From Streptacidiphilus sp. ASG 303 (lineage in GTDB: Bacteria; Actinomycetota; Actinomycetes; Streptomycetales; Streptomycetaceae), in contig NZ_JAJLRA010000012.1 of NCBI RefSeq assembly GCF_020991365.1, forward strand, positions 1 through 64,000: a stretch of DNA of 64,000 nt. Reading direction: 5' to 3'. Both the position numbers and the translations under genes were made by a program. This document shows positions 49,969-58,213 of the stretch, piece after piece (the stretch's first letter is position 1; every line of letters starts with the position of its first letter). The notes beneath the pieces are model-generated. The model saw only the letters and a list, made by a program, of their open reading frames with translations. It was not told where the DNA came from and ran no database searches.

Positions 49969-50955
49969 GTGTTCTCCGGTCGTGCATGGCGGTTGGTGGC
50001 GTTCGGCGACCCCGAGGAGGGGATCGAACTCCAGGAGACGGTCTGGGCCGAGCCGCCCCCCGGACAGCTGCTGATCCGGGTGCGGACCGCGGGTGCCGGG
50101 TTCCCGGACGTGCTGATGGCGGCAGGCCGCTTCCCCCTGCTCGGCGCCCCTCCGTTCGGCCTGGGGGAGGAGGCGGCCGGGGAGGTCGTCGCCGTGCCGC
50201 CCGGCTCGCGGTTCGCGGTCGGCGACCGGGTGGCCGGCATCACCGCGTTCCTGGAGGGGTGGGGCGGGTACGCCGAGTACGCCTACCTGCGCGAGCACTC
50301 CACCGTCCGCATCCCGTCGGGCATGACGGACGAGCAGGCCGGTGGCTTCCCGATCGGCTTCCGCACGGCGTACGCCGCACTCGTCGAGCGGGCCCCGGTC
50401 GAGCCCGGGCAGACGCTGCTCGTTTTGGGCGCGGCCGGCAGCACCGGCGCTGCCGCCCTGCAGCTGGGCAGGGCGCTGGGTGCGACGACGATCGCGGTCG
50501 CGGGCGGCCCGGAGAAGCTCGCGTTCTGCGCACGGCACGGCGCGGACCACGTGGTGGACCACCGCGCCGGCGACATGACCGCCCGGATCGACGCGATCAC
50601 CCGCGGGCGCGGCGTGGACCTGGTCTACGACCCGGTGGGCGGGTCCACCGCGGCGACGGCGCTCAGGAGCATCGCGCCGCGGGGGCGCATCGCCGTCGTG
50701 GGCCTGGCGAGCGGGAGCCCCGTCCCCCTCGACCCGATGGACATGCTGCTGCGCAACTACACCGCCGTCGGCGTCCTCGCGAGCCCCGGGGAGCCGGCGG
50801 CCGAGGCCGCCGTGTGGGACCGCCTGGCGGACCTGGCGGGGCGGGGGGAGATCGCGACGCCGGTGGGCGCCGTGCACGGCTTCGGCGACGTGCCGCGGAT
50901 GATCGCCGCGCAGGCCGCCCCGGGGCCGGGCAAGTCGGTGGTGCGGGTGGCGTAG
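49969..50955 (+). CDS. NADPH:quinone oxidoreductase family MDR enzyme (third, divergent copy)
   Basis: 328 aa. GroES-like N-terminus (PGQLLIRVRTAGAGFPDVLM), LLVLGAAGSTGAAALQLGRA as the nucleotide-binding motif (about 142-161), DLVYDPVGGSTAATALRSI, and FGDVPRMIAAQAAPGPGKSV at the end. It lacks the zinc-binding Cys set. It differs clearly from the two TetR-linked copies, so it is not part of that recent duplication. GTG 49969 follows AGGAGAGGAGG. A short GGCACGG|CCGTGCC palindrome (50968-50981) separates it from the convergent phosphatase gene. Confidence 0.9.
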   Translation: MFSGRAWRLVAFGDPEEGIELQETVWAEPPPGQLLIRVRTAGAGFPDVLMAAGRFPLLGAPPFGLGEEAAGEVVAVPPGSRFAVGDRVAGITAFLEGWGGYAEYAYLREHSTVRIPSGMTDEQAGGFPIGFRTAYAALVERAPVEPGQTLLVLGAAGSTGAAALQLGRALGATTIAVAGGPEKLAFCARHGADHVVDHRAGDMTARIDAITRGRGVDLVYDPVGGSTAATALRSIAPRGRIAVVGLASGSPVPLDPMDMLLRNYTAVGVLASPGEPAAEAAVWDRLADLAGRGEIATPVGAVHGFGDVPRMIAAQAAPGPGKSVVRVA

Positions 50956-51146
50956 GGGTGCGGAGGGGGCACGGCCGTGCCGCGCGTCCGGCCGCCTGCC
51001 CTGGGCGTGCCGCGGCCCGTCGCCGTCCGTGGCCGAGAGGCCCCCGGTGCCGCTCGCGCGCCCCCGCGCACAGCCGCTCCCTCACGGGTCCCCCGGGCCC
51101 GCCGGGAGGGCCGGCCGCCGCGCCGCGCGACGTGTGCCGGGCGTGC

Positions 51147-53390
51147 TCATTTGGCGAGGTCGGCCCAGACCGTCTTGCCGCGTCCGTTGGGGGAGCTGCC
51201 CCAGGTGGTGGAGAGGTACTCCACGATGCCCATGCCCCTGCCGTGCTCGGCGACGGCGTTCGTCTCGTCGGAGTCGGTGACGGAGGTGGGGATCGGCGGC
51301 TTGGCGTCGGTGTCGCGGACCTCCAGGTGGATCCGGTCGGGGTACTCCCGGAGCCGGATCTCCACCTCGCTGTCGGCGTGGATGAGGGCGTTGGTGACCG
51401 CTTCGGACGCGATGACCTCCAGGGCGTCGGTGAGACGGGACAGACCCCGCTTCGTCAGGTAGCCGCGGACGAAGCGCCGTGCCGCCCGGACGCCCTGAAT
51501 GTCGTGGCGGGGCACGGACATCCGGTCCACCCGCTGCACCGGCCCGAGGGGGCTCCCCTCGAAGAGCGCGAAGAGCAGGGCGGTGTCGTCGGCGTGGGGC
51601 CGGGAGCGTCCCGCGGTGCCGGCGGCGATGATGTCGGCGAACCTGTCCAGTGAGCAGCGCTGCGCGCCGTCCGCCGACTCCAGCAGGGCGCCGGCGTCGG
51701 CGACCGGGTCGCAGCCGATGCCGTTGGTGTAGAGCATCAGCAGGGTTCCCGGGGGGACCGGGACCTCGGCGGTGGTGTAGGTGTGCCCGTGCGTCACGCC
51801 GAGGGGCAGGTTGGGCGGAGCGTCCGGGACGACGACGCCCCCGACGGGTCCGCGCAGCAGGGGTGGCGGGTGCCCGGCGAGGGCGATCTCGGCGACGCCG
51901 AACTCGAGGTCGATCCGCACGAGGCAGCAGGTGGCGTACAGGTCGGTGTCGAGCTCGGCGAGCAGGGCGTTCGACCGCGCCAGGACGGCCGCGGGATCGT
52001 GGCCCTCGGCGGCGTACGCGTGCAGGCCGCTGCGGAGCTGGCCCATGATCACCGCGCTGTCCGCGTGGTGGCCCTCCACGTCGCCCACCACCAGGCCGAC
52101 CTGGCGCCCGGGGAGCGGGATGACGTCGTACCAGTCGCCCCCCATCCCCGAGGCGCTCGGCGGGGACAGGTACCGGGCGGTCGTGGCCATCTCGGACCAC
52201 TCGGGCAGGATGCGGGGGAGGAGCTTCTTCTGCAGGGCGCCGGTCAGGGCGTGCTCCGTCTCGCTCAGCTGCTCGCGCTCCAGTGCGCCGCCCAGGCGTT
52301 CGGCCATCATGAGCAGCAGGGTCCGCTCCTCGGCCCCGAAGTCCCGCTCGGTGCCGAAGCCCAGCATGAGGCTCCCGACGACCTGGCCGCTTCCGGTGGC
52401 GGGCAGCACCGCCATGGCCCTGAGGTCGCCGACGTCGTCCTCGGAGTAGGACCCGAGCAGGGCGTCGCGGTCCGGGAGGAACAAGGGCTCGCCGCTGCGC
52501 TGGACGTCGGACGCCGGGATCCTCCGGTCGAGGGGGGCGCCGTGGATGCCGCCCACGAGGCCGGACGCGCCGCTGTGCCCCACCACGCGCAGCCTGCCCG
52601 CCGCCGCGACCGTCACGACGAGCGTGTCGGCGCCGAAGGACTTCGTGATCCACTCGTTCGCCGTCCTGACCACGTTGCCGGTGCCGGACGCCCGGTTGAG
52701 CGCCGCGGACAGCTGGTGGAGCTGGAACATCTGGGAGAGCGCCGAGGAGCCGGGGAGGTCGGGCAGCCCCCAGCGGTGCGCGGACGCGCCGACCGGCCGG
52801 GGGCGGACGCCCGGGCCGGGGTCGAGCACCGGGACGATCATGGGGGAGGGCCTCGTCCCGACCCCGGTCGGGGACCGGCCCAGCCGCGCCAGCCCTGCCG
52901 TCAGGGCCTCCCCCGCCCCCGTGAGGCGTTCCACCAGCCGCGGCAGCTCGGACGGCCGCGGCGGCATCCACACGGCGGTGAGCACCCCGAAGCAGTCCTT
53001 CCCCAGGGGCAGCGGCACCGAGGCTACGGAGTACGGGTGCGGGATGAGGCTCACCGGAGCCTCCTCGACCGGCGTCACGAGGGGAAGCCCGGAGCTGACC
53101 GGACGGCCGGTGCGCCAGGCGGCCGCGGAGGCGTACGGGCTGTCCCGCGGAATGCAGTTCGGCGTGGTGAAGATCTGGGGCGGTGTTCCGCCGATGGCCT
53201 CCACCGTCAGGCACGTCCCGTCGGGTCCGGCCCGGTAGACCACGGCGAACAGGGCGCCGGTGCTGCGCACGACGCGGCGGAGCGCCTCGGCGAGGAGTCG
53301 GTCCTGTCGCACGTCGACCGGCTCCTGGGCGCCGTCGACACGCTCTCGGTCTGCGATCGTGCGCTGCTTTTCCACGCCTCCCCCTGCCAT
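51147..53390 (-). CDS. GAF-SpoIIE-HATPase protein, paralogue with altered phosphatase motif
   Basis: 747 aa, the same plan and length as 18209-20455: N-terminal sensor (LLAEALRRVVRSTGALFAVV), GAF-like domain (EWITKSFGADTLVVTVAAAG), SpoIIE phosphatase domain (GGDWYDVIPLPGRQVGLVVG at about 415) and HATPase (EVIASEAVTNALIHA; HGRGMGIVEYLS). The key difference is LYTNGIG (about residue 556), where the paralogue and family have YTDG; that Asp normally binds Mn/Mg. The last Asp pair (HADDTALLF) is kept. It may bind its anti-anti-sigma partner without dephosphorylating it efficiently. ATG 53390 gives the same length as the paralogue, but its ribosome-binding site is weak. Confidence 0.9.
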   Translation of the reverse strand: MAGGGVEKQRTIADRERVDGAQEPVDVRQDRLLAEALRRVVRSTGALFAVVYRAGPDGTCLTVEAIGGTPPQIFTTPNCIPRDSPYASAAAWRTGRPVSSGLPLVTPVEEAPVSLIPHPYSVASVPLPLGKDCFGVLTAVWMPPRPSELPRLVERLTGAGEALTAGLARLGRSPTGVGTRPSPMIVPVLDPGPGVRPRPVGASAHRWGLPDLPGSSALSQMFQLHQLSAALNRASGTGNVVRTANEWITKSFGADTLVVTVAAAGRLRVVGHSGASGLVGGIHGAPLDRRIPASDVQRSGEPLFLPDRDALLGSYSEDDVGDLRAMAVLPATGSGQVVGSLMLGFGTERDFGAEERTLLLMMAERLGGALEREQLSETEHALTGALQKKLLPRILPEWSEMATTARYLSPPSASGMGGDWYDVIPLPGRQVGLVVGDVEGHHADSAVIMGQLRSGLHAYAAEGHDPAAVLARSNALLAELDTDLYATCCLVRIDLEFGVAEIALAGHPPPLLRGPVGGVVVPDAPPNLPLGVTHGHTYTTAEVPVPPGTLLMLYTNGIGCDPVADAGALLESADGAQRCSLDRFADIIAAGTAGRSRPHADDTALLFALFEGSPLGPVQRVDRMSVPRHDIQGVRAARRFVRGYLTKRGLSRLTDALEVIASEAVTNALIHADSEVEIRLREYPDRIHLEVRDTDAKPPIPTSVTDSDETNAVAEHGRGMGIVEYLSTTWGSSPNGRGKTVWADLAK

Positions 53391-53707
53391 GAGGGCCACC
53401 GTGTCCGGGTGGGTCGAGGATGTGACCCCAGCATTTCCCATTCCGGCATATCGGGCAAATCCCCTCGCCTTCCGGCACGTCCCCTCCTGGCCGGCCACCT
53501 TCCCCGGGGGCCCTGCGCGCCGGTCGGCGGGGGCGCGGCCGCCCTGCCGGAGCAGGGAGCGGGGGGCGGGAAGGCGGCGCAGGGGCCTGCGGCACCGGGA
53601 CGCCGACCGGACCCGCCGGGGAGCGCGGCGGCCGGCGCCCCGGCCGGGAGGGCCGCCGGTCCGTCCGGCCTGTGCGCACCGCCGACCGCTCCGGCAGTCC
53701 CGCCGGT
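53391..53707. other. 317-nt gap upstream of phosphatase gene
   Basis: No gene recognised. An AT-rich stretch at about 53424-53462 (GACCCCAGCATTTCCCATTC and CATATCGGGCAAAT) is promoter-like for the minus-strand phosphatase. Confidence 0.4.
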
Positions 53708-54286
53708 TCAGTCCCGGAGTGCCTGTGCCACCAGATCGGCGGCCATCCGCCGCGCCTCCCGGATCGGCTGCGCCGAGCGGGTGATCTTGGAACCGGCGAG
53801 GCCGCCGTCGTACAGCACCGCCAGCCGGTTCGCGGTGGCGGCGGGATCCTCCACGCCCAGGGCGCCCAGCTCGGCCGTCCAGGTGCGGACCAGCCACTCG
53901 CGGTGCCGCTCCACCGCAGTGTGCACGGGGTGGCCCTCGTCGGGGAACTCGGTCACGGCGTTGAGGTAGAGGCAGCCCCGGAAGTCCCTCCCCGGCGCCG
54001 CGCGGGCGGCCAGGTCGAAGGCGAGCAGGATGCGGTCGCGCGGGTCGTCCGTATCCGCCGCCTCGTGCTCGTAGGCCGTGCTGTCCTGCTCGTGGCAGCG
54101 CTCGACGTAGGCGACCACCAGGGCGTCCTTGGAGCCGTAGGTCTGGTACAGGCTCGCCCGCGCCGCGCCCGCCTCGGACAGGATGCGGTCGATGCCCACC
54201 GCCCGGATCCCCTGGCGCAGGAACAGTTCCGTGGCCGCCTGCAGGAGGCGCTCGGCGGGCAGCTGGTCGCTTCGTGTGGCGGTCAT
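53708..54286 (-). CDS. TetR-family regulator
   Basis: 192 aa. HTH: AERLLQAATELFLRQGIRAV then AGAARASLYQTYGSKDALVV. The effector domain has DFRGCLYLNAVTEFPDEGHP (an FRGC/FxGC motif shared with YP-type TetR_C regulators and with the TetR at 35428) and HREWLVRTWTAELGALG. It is divergent from the flavoprotein at 54456, and the palindrome at 54305-54324, 19 bases from its ATG, is the probable operator. The Cys in RGCLY might sense thiol-reactive compounds (inference). Confidence 0.92.
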   Translation of the reverse strand: MTATRSDQLPAERLLQAATELFLRQGIRAVGIDRILSEAGAARASLYQTYGSKDALVVAYVERCHEQDSTAYEHEAADTDDPRDRILLAFDLAARAAPGRDFRGCLYLNAVTEFPDEGHPVHTAVERHREWLVRTWTAELGALGVEDPAATANRLAVLYDGGLAGSKITRSAQPIREARRMAADLVAQALRD

Positions 54287-54304
54287 GCCCCCATGGTAGA
54301 CGAG

Positions 54305-54324
54305 CAGACCGACCGGTCTGTCTG
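54305..54324. promoter_or_regulatory. TetR operator between regulator and flavoprotein genes
   Basis: CAGACCGACC|GGTCTGTCTG, 10-bp arms with one mismatch. It resembles the centre of the 35381-35420 operator (CAGACATACT|AGTCTGTCTG), consistent with related TetR proteins recognising AGAC/GTCT half-sites. Confidence 0.8.
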
Positions 54325-54455
54325 TTAGCGTGGGGAGGCGGGCTGCGGTGGAGGAGTGCACGCGGGTGCCCCCCGGGGCGTACACGCGCACACGCGCGGC
54401 ACCGCGGCGCCGGCCCGTCCGGGCGGGGCGCCCTCGACGTGCAGGGAGGCCGGTC

Positions 54456-55838
54456 ATGACGGGCAGTACTGAGGACTTCGACCTGCTGGTCGTCGGCGGA
54501 GGCAAGGCGGGCAAGACGCTCGCCATGGACTGGGCCAGGAGCGGCAGGAGCGTCGCCATGGTCGAGCGGGGCATGATCGGCGGCACCTGCATCAACGTCG
54601 CCTGCATCCCCACCAAGGCCCTCGTGGCCAGTGCCCGCGCCGTGCGCCGCCTGCGCCGGGCCGACGAGCTCGGACTGGCGTCCCCGCCCCCGCAGGTGTC
54701 CGCCGAGTCGCTGCTCCGGCACAAGGCCGGGGTGGTCGACGGCATGGTGGCCCTCAACCACAAGCAGTTCCTCGACTCCGGCATGGACTTCGTGCTGGGG
54801 CAGGCGCGGTTCACCGCCCCCCGCACGGTCGAGGTCGCGCTCGACGGCGGCGGGACCCGGGTGCTGCGCGGTGCACAGACCGTCGTCAACACCGGCACCC
54901 GCCCCTTCGTCCCCCCCATCCCCGGCCTGGCCGACGCCGGCGCCCTCACCAGCAACTCCCTCCTCGACCTGGAGCGCCTGCCCCGGCGGCTGGTCGTCGT
55001 CGGCGGCGGCGTCGTCGGGCTGGAGTTCGCCCAGATGTTCGCCTCCTTCGGCAGCGAGGTGTCCCTCGTGGAGGCCGGACCGCGGCTCCTGCCGCGTGAG
55101 GACGAGGACATCGCCCGGGCCGTGGCCGGGTTCCTGGCCGCCGACGGGATCCGGGTCCTCACCGGGGCCTCGGTCGCATCGGTACGGCGCGACGCGGGCG
55201 GCGAGGTCACCGTGGCGCTCTCCGACGGCACCGCCCTCACCGGGGACGACGTCCTGGTCGCCACCGGGCGCGAGCCCGTCACCGCGGACCTCGGCCTGGA
55301 GGCCGCGGGCGTCCGCACCGACCGTGCCGGGTTCGTCGTCGTCGACGAGCACCTCGCCACCACGGCGCCGGGCACCTGGGCCGCAGGGGACGTCGCGGGG
55401 AGCCCGCAGTTCACCCACGTCTCCCTGGACGACTACCGCATCCTCAAGCAGAACCTCGCCGGCGGCTCCCGCAGCACCCGGGACCGCCTGATCCCCTACA
55501 CGATCTTCCTCACCCCCGAGCTCGCCCGTGTCGGCCTGACCGAGGCCCAGGCGCGCGAGGCCGGACACCAGGTGCGCGTCGCCAGCCTCCCGGTCGCCGC
55601 CATCCCCCGGGCCCGCACCATGCGGGAGACCGAGGGCCTGTGGAAGGCCGTCGTCGACGCCCGGACCGACCGCATCCTGGGCGTGTCCCTGCTCGGACCG
55701 GAGGCGGGCGAGGCCGTCACCACCGTCCAGACCGCCATGCTCGCGGGACTCCCCTCCACCGCCCTCCGCGACATGATCATCAACCACCCCACCATGACGG
55801 AGGGGCTCAACCTCCTCTTCGGCGCCCTGCAGGACTGA
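54456..55838 (+). CDS. FAD-dependent pyridine nucleotide-disulfide reductase (Lpd/MerA-like)
   Basis: 460 aa. FAD motif LLVVGGGKAGKTLAMDWARS, the redox-active disulfide GGTCINVACIP (CxxxxC), NAD(P) motif LVVVGGGVVGLEFAQMFASF, second FAD motif GTWAAGDVAG, and a C-terminal interface with the catalytic His in INHPTMTEGL. It transfers electrons from NAD(P)H to a disulfide or small thiol. The N-terminal HMA domain of MerA and its C-terminal Cys pair are absent, so mercuric reduction is unlikely. ATG 54456 follows AGGGAGG. Controlled by the divergent TetR. Confidence 0.92.
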   Translation: MTGSTEDFDLLVVGGGKAGKTLAMDWARSGRSVAMVERGMIGGTCINVACIPTKALVASARAVRRLRRADELGLASPPPQVSAESLLRHKAGVVDGMVALNHKQFLDSGMDFVLGQARFTAPRTVEVALDGGGTRVLRGAQTVVNTGTRPFVPPIPGLADAGALTSNSLLDLERLPRRLVVVGGGVVGLEFAQMFASFGSEVSLVEAGPRLLPREDEDIARAVAGFLAADGIRVLTGASVASVRRDAGGEVTVALSDGTALTGDDVLVATGREPVTADLGLEAAGVRTDRAGFVVVDEHLATTAPGTWAAGDVAGSPQFTHVSLDDYRILKQNLAGGSRSTRDRLIPYTIFLTPELARVGLTEAQAREAGHQVRVASLPVAAIPRARTMRETEGLWKAVVDARTDRILGVSLLGPEAGEAVTTVQTAMLAGLPSTALRDMIINHPTMTEGLNLLFGALQD

Positions 55839-55847
55839 TCCGCCGGT

Positions 55848-55892
55848 CCCGCCCCCGTCCGCCCTCCGGGGAGCCTGCGGACGGGAGGCGGG
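55848..55892 (+). terminator. Terminator after flavoprotein gene
   Basis: CCCGTCCGC pairs with GCGGACGGG and, past a one-base A bulge, CCCGCC with GGCGGG: 15 pairs, beginning ten bases after the stop. The remainder of 55839-56258 shows no gene. Confidence 0.75.
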
Positions 55893-56258
55893 TGCGGCGG
55901 CAGGCCCCACCCGCGGGCCGACAGGACCCGCCCCGGGCCGCGCCCGTCCCGGCCCTGAGGGCGCCGGTCTGGTCCTCCGGCGCGCCCTGCGGCGTGCGTC
56001 CGCGCCCGGCCGCGTCCCCGGGGCGGCTTCAGGACGGCCCGTGCGGACGGCCCGCCGTGGCGGACCGGTGCGGGGGAGGGGCCCGAGGCCGTCCCACGGT
56101 GTGGTGGCCGGCCGCCCCCGTTCCGCGCCATGCCCCGCCGACCGCCGTGCCGTGTTCCGCTGCGCCGCCGCCGTCCGGGGTGCAGCCCCTCCGTCAGCGG
56201 GGCCCGGCCCGCGCGGACGCAGGGCGAGGGGAGGCGGTTCGGGCACCGCGGCGCCCGG

Positions 56259-57323
56259 TCAGGCCGCCACGTCGGTGCGCCGGACGCCCGCGACCTCCAG
56301 GACCAGATCCGGGCCGTAGGCGGTGGCCGGGGTCCGGAAGCCCGCCCCGGCCCGGCCGGCCAGGACCCGTTCCATCAGCAGCCGTGCGGTCCGCGCCGAG
56401 AACTCGTAGGCCTCCGGTCCGTGCAGCGTCGCGACCGCCTCGGCGCCGGAGGCGTCCACTGCCCGTGCCCACACGCGGCTGTACCCCGCCGCGAGCTGCT
56501 CGTCGGTCGGACCGGCGGGGAGCCGCCGCACCAGTGCGCCGGTGGCGCTGCGCCACGGACGGGAGGCGAAGGGGCCCGGCAGCCGTCCGGCCAGGCGCAT
56601 CAGCGCGCCCATCGGTGCGGGTACCGCCGTGTAGGCGTCGACGGCGGCGATCCCGGTCGACAGGCCGGCGGTGAACAGGTCGGCCCGCCAGGGGTTGGCC
56701 GTCACCGTGACCGGCCCGGCGCCGAAGTCGACCCGGAGCCGCCGCTCCGCCGCCCGCTGCGGCACCAGACGGCCGCCGCTGCGCCGGACACCGCGCTGCG
56801 GCAGTCCGTCGAGCAGGGTCCCGGCGGTGCCCCGGGACAGCCCTCCGACGGCCTGGAAGGCGATCTCCAGGTGCACGGCTCCCGGGAGGCGCCCGTGCAG
56901 GTGGGCGGCGAGGCAGTCGGTGGGGACGACGCCGAACCCGGCGCCCGGCAGCAGGACGATCCCGGCGCGGACGGCCTCCTCGTGCCGGTCGTGGAGCTGC
57001 CGGAATGCGGGCACCTCCCCCGCCAGGTCCAGGTAGTGGGTGCCCGTGCGCAGGCAGGCGTCGACCAGCGGACCGGCGGTGCGCTCGAAGGGGCCCGCGC
57101 AGTTGAGCACGACGGCCGTGTCCGTGAGCGCCGCCTCGACGGCGCGGGCGTCGTCCAGGCCGAACGCCCGTGCGGGCAGCCCGAGCCCGGCGGCGACGGC
57201 CGCCAGCGCCTCCGCGTCGCGGGCCGCGAGGACGGGGCGGAGTCCGGCCTCCACGGCCCGGCGGGCGCACAGGCGGCCCATGTATCCGGTCGCGCCGTAG
57301 ATCAGGGCGGTGCGGGGCGTCAC
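56259..57323 (-). CDS. Saccharopine dehydrogenase-like NAD(P)-binding oxidoreductase
   Basis: 354 aa. N-terminal Rossmann fold ALIYGATGYMGRLCARRAVE (GATGxxG), TDTAVVLNCAGPFERTAGPL and THYLDLAGEVPAFRQLHDRH are standard for the saccharopine-dehydrogenase/trans-acting enoyl reductase group. The C-terminal half (GTAGTLLDGLPQRGVRRSGG; VRRLPAGPTDEQLAAGYS) matches uncharacterised actinobacterial members. Substrate unknown. GTG 57323 follows AGGAGGAG and overlaps the SRPBCC stop by four bases, so the two are co-translated. Confidence 0.88.
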   Translation of the reverse strand: MTPRTALIYGATGYMGRLCARRAVEAGLRPVLAARDAEALAAVAAGLGLPARAFGLDDARAVEAALTDTAVVLNCAGPFERTAGPLVDACLRTGTHYLDLAGEVPAFRQLHDRHEEAVRAGIVLLPGAGFGVVPTDCLAAHLHGRLPGAVHLEIAFQAVGGLSRGTAGTLLDGLPQRGVRRSGGRLVPQRAAERRLRVDFGAGPVTVTANPWRADLFTAGLSTGIAAVDAYTAVPAPMGALMRLAGRLPGPFASRPWRSATGALVRRLPAGPTDEQLAAGYSRVWARAVDASGAEAVATLHGPEAYEFSARTARLLMERVLAGRAGAGFRTPATAYGPDLVLEVAGVRRTDVAA

Positions 57324-57793
57324 GTCTCCTCCTGGGCGGTGCGGACCAGCCCCTCCAGCCAGTGCTGGTGCTGGACGAGCAGGCCCCGCCGCATCAGCGG
57401 GGCGGCCAGACGGGCGGCCGGGCCGCGCTGCGTCTCCTGGGTGACGACGCGGCAGCCGCCGCCGGGTGCGGGGTGCAGCTCCCAGCGGTGGTAGCCGGTC
57501 GAGCCGAGCGCGGAGCCGTCCCAGGCGAGCAGCCGGGCCGGGACGAACTCCCGGACGGTGCTGGAGACGCGCAGTCCGAACGTGGTCCACCGGAACGCGG
57601 TGCCCTCGGCGAGGCCGGCGCACCCGTCGGGCAGGCTGACCCGGCGGGCGTTGGCGTACCAGCGCGGCCAGTCGCCCGCCCGCAGCAGGACCGGCCACAG
57701 GCGCTCGGCGGGCAGGTGCGTGGTCAGTTCGTTGTGGGCGAAGACGGCCGCGCTCCCCGGGTCGAGACCGGGAGGCCATGCAGGGGAGGTCAT
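57320..57793 (-). CDS. SRPBCC (START-like) domain protein
   Basis: 157 aa. The helix-grip fold is suggested by ELTTHLPAERLWPVLLRAGD, WPRWYANARRVSL, FRWTTFGLRVSSTVREFVPA and the long C-terminal helix RGLLVQHQHWLEGLVRTAQE. These proteins bind hydrophobic ligands and include polyketide cyclases. It is first gene of a two-gene unit with the oxidoreductase at 56259-57323 (GTGA overlap), so the pair may bind and reduce one lipophilic substrate. ATG 57793 follows GGGAGC. A consensus-like promoter lies at 58045-58073. Confidence 0.88.
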   Translation of the reverse strand: MTSPAWPPGLDPGSAAVFAHNELTTHLPAERLWPVLLRAGDWPRWYANARRVSLPDGCAGLAEGTAFRWTTFGLRVSSTVREFVPARLLAWDGSALGSTGYHRWELHPAPGGGCRVVTQETQRGPAARLAAPLMRRGLLVQHQHWLEGLVRTAQEET

Positions 57794-58033
57794 GCGGGTG
57801 CTCCCTGCCGCGGGTGCCCGGGGGCGGTGCGGGGGCGGCGGGCGCCCGGGGGAGCGCCGGTGGCCGCAAGGGGGCCGGCCGCGGCTGCGCCGCCGGGTCG
57901 CGGCGGTCGCGGACCGCGGCCCCGCCGCCCTCCCGCGCGGTGCCGCCCGCCGGGGCCCTCCGTCTCCGTGCCGGGTGGCGCGGCCGTGGCCGCCTCCGGG
58001 ATGTCCGGGGCGCAGCCGCCCTCTTCCGTGTTC

Positions 58034-58073
58034 GACATAATGACAATATGTGCATTGAATGTCAGCATGTCAA
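58034..58073 (-). promoter_or_regulatory. Promoter with overlapping inverted repeat for the SRPBCC operon
   Basis: On the minus strand, TTGACA (58073-58068) and CATATT (58050-58045) are spaced 17 bp, near the housekeeping sigma consensus. Overlying it, GACATAATGACA (58034-58045) and TGTCAGCATGTC (58060-58071) form an inverted repeat matching at 10 of 12 positions, so a repressor would occlude the promoter. The surrounding 57794-58213 gap is otherwise GC-rich with no gene; no regulator gene adjoins. Confidence 0.7.
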
Positions 58074-58213
58074 GCGGCGGGATCTCCCCGCGGGCCGGGG
58101 CGTGCGGCATCCGCCGCGCTCCCCGGCCCGGGGCTGAACCGGCCGCGGCCGTGGTCCGTGTGCAGGGCGAACGGGTCCGGACCCCCCGGGTCCCGCCCAG
58201 CTCGGGAGAACCG

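Noticed and set aside
54456-55838. Mercuric reductase
   Set aside because: The N-terminal HMA domain and C-terminal vicinal Cys pair needed for Hg(II) are absent, and no mer genes adjoin; kept as a general disulfide reductase.
51147-56246. 1699-codon open frame extending upstream of the second SpoIIE gene
   Set aside because: Only the last 748 codons encode recognisable domains; the front part crosses the tetR and flavoprotein genes in the wrong frame or strand.
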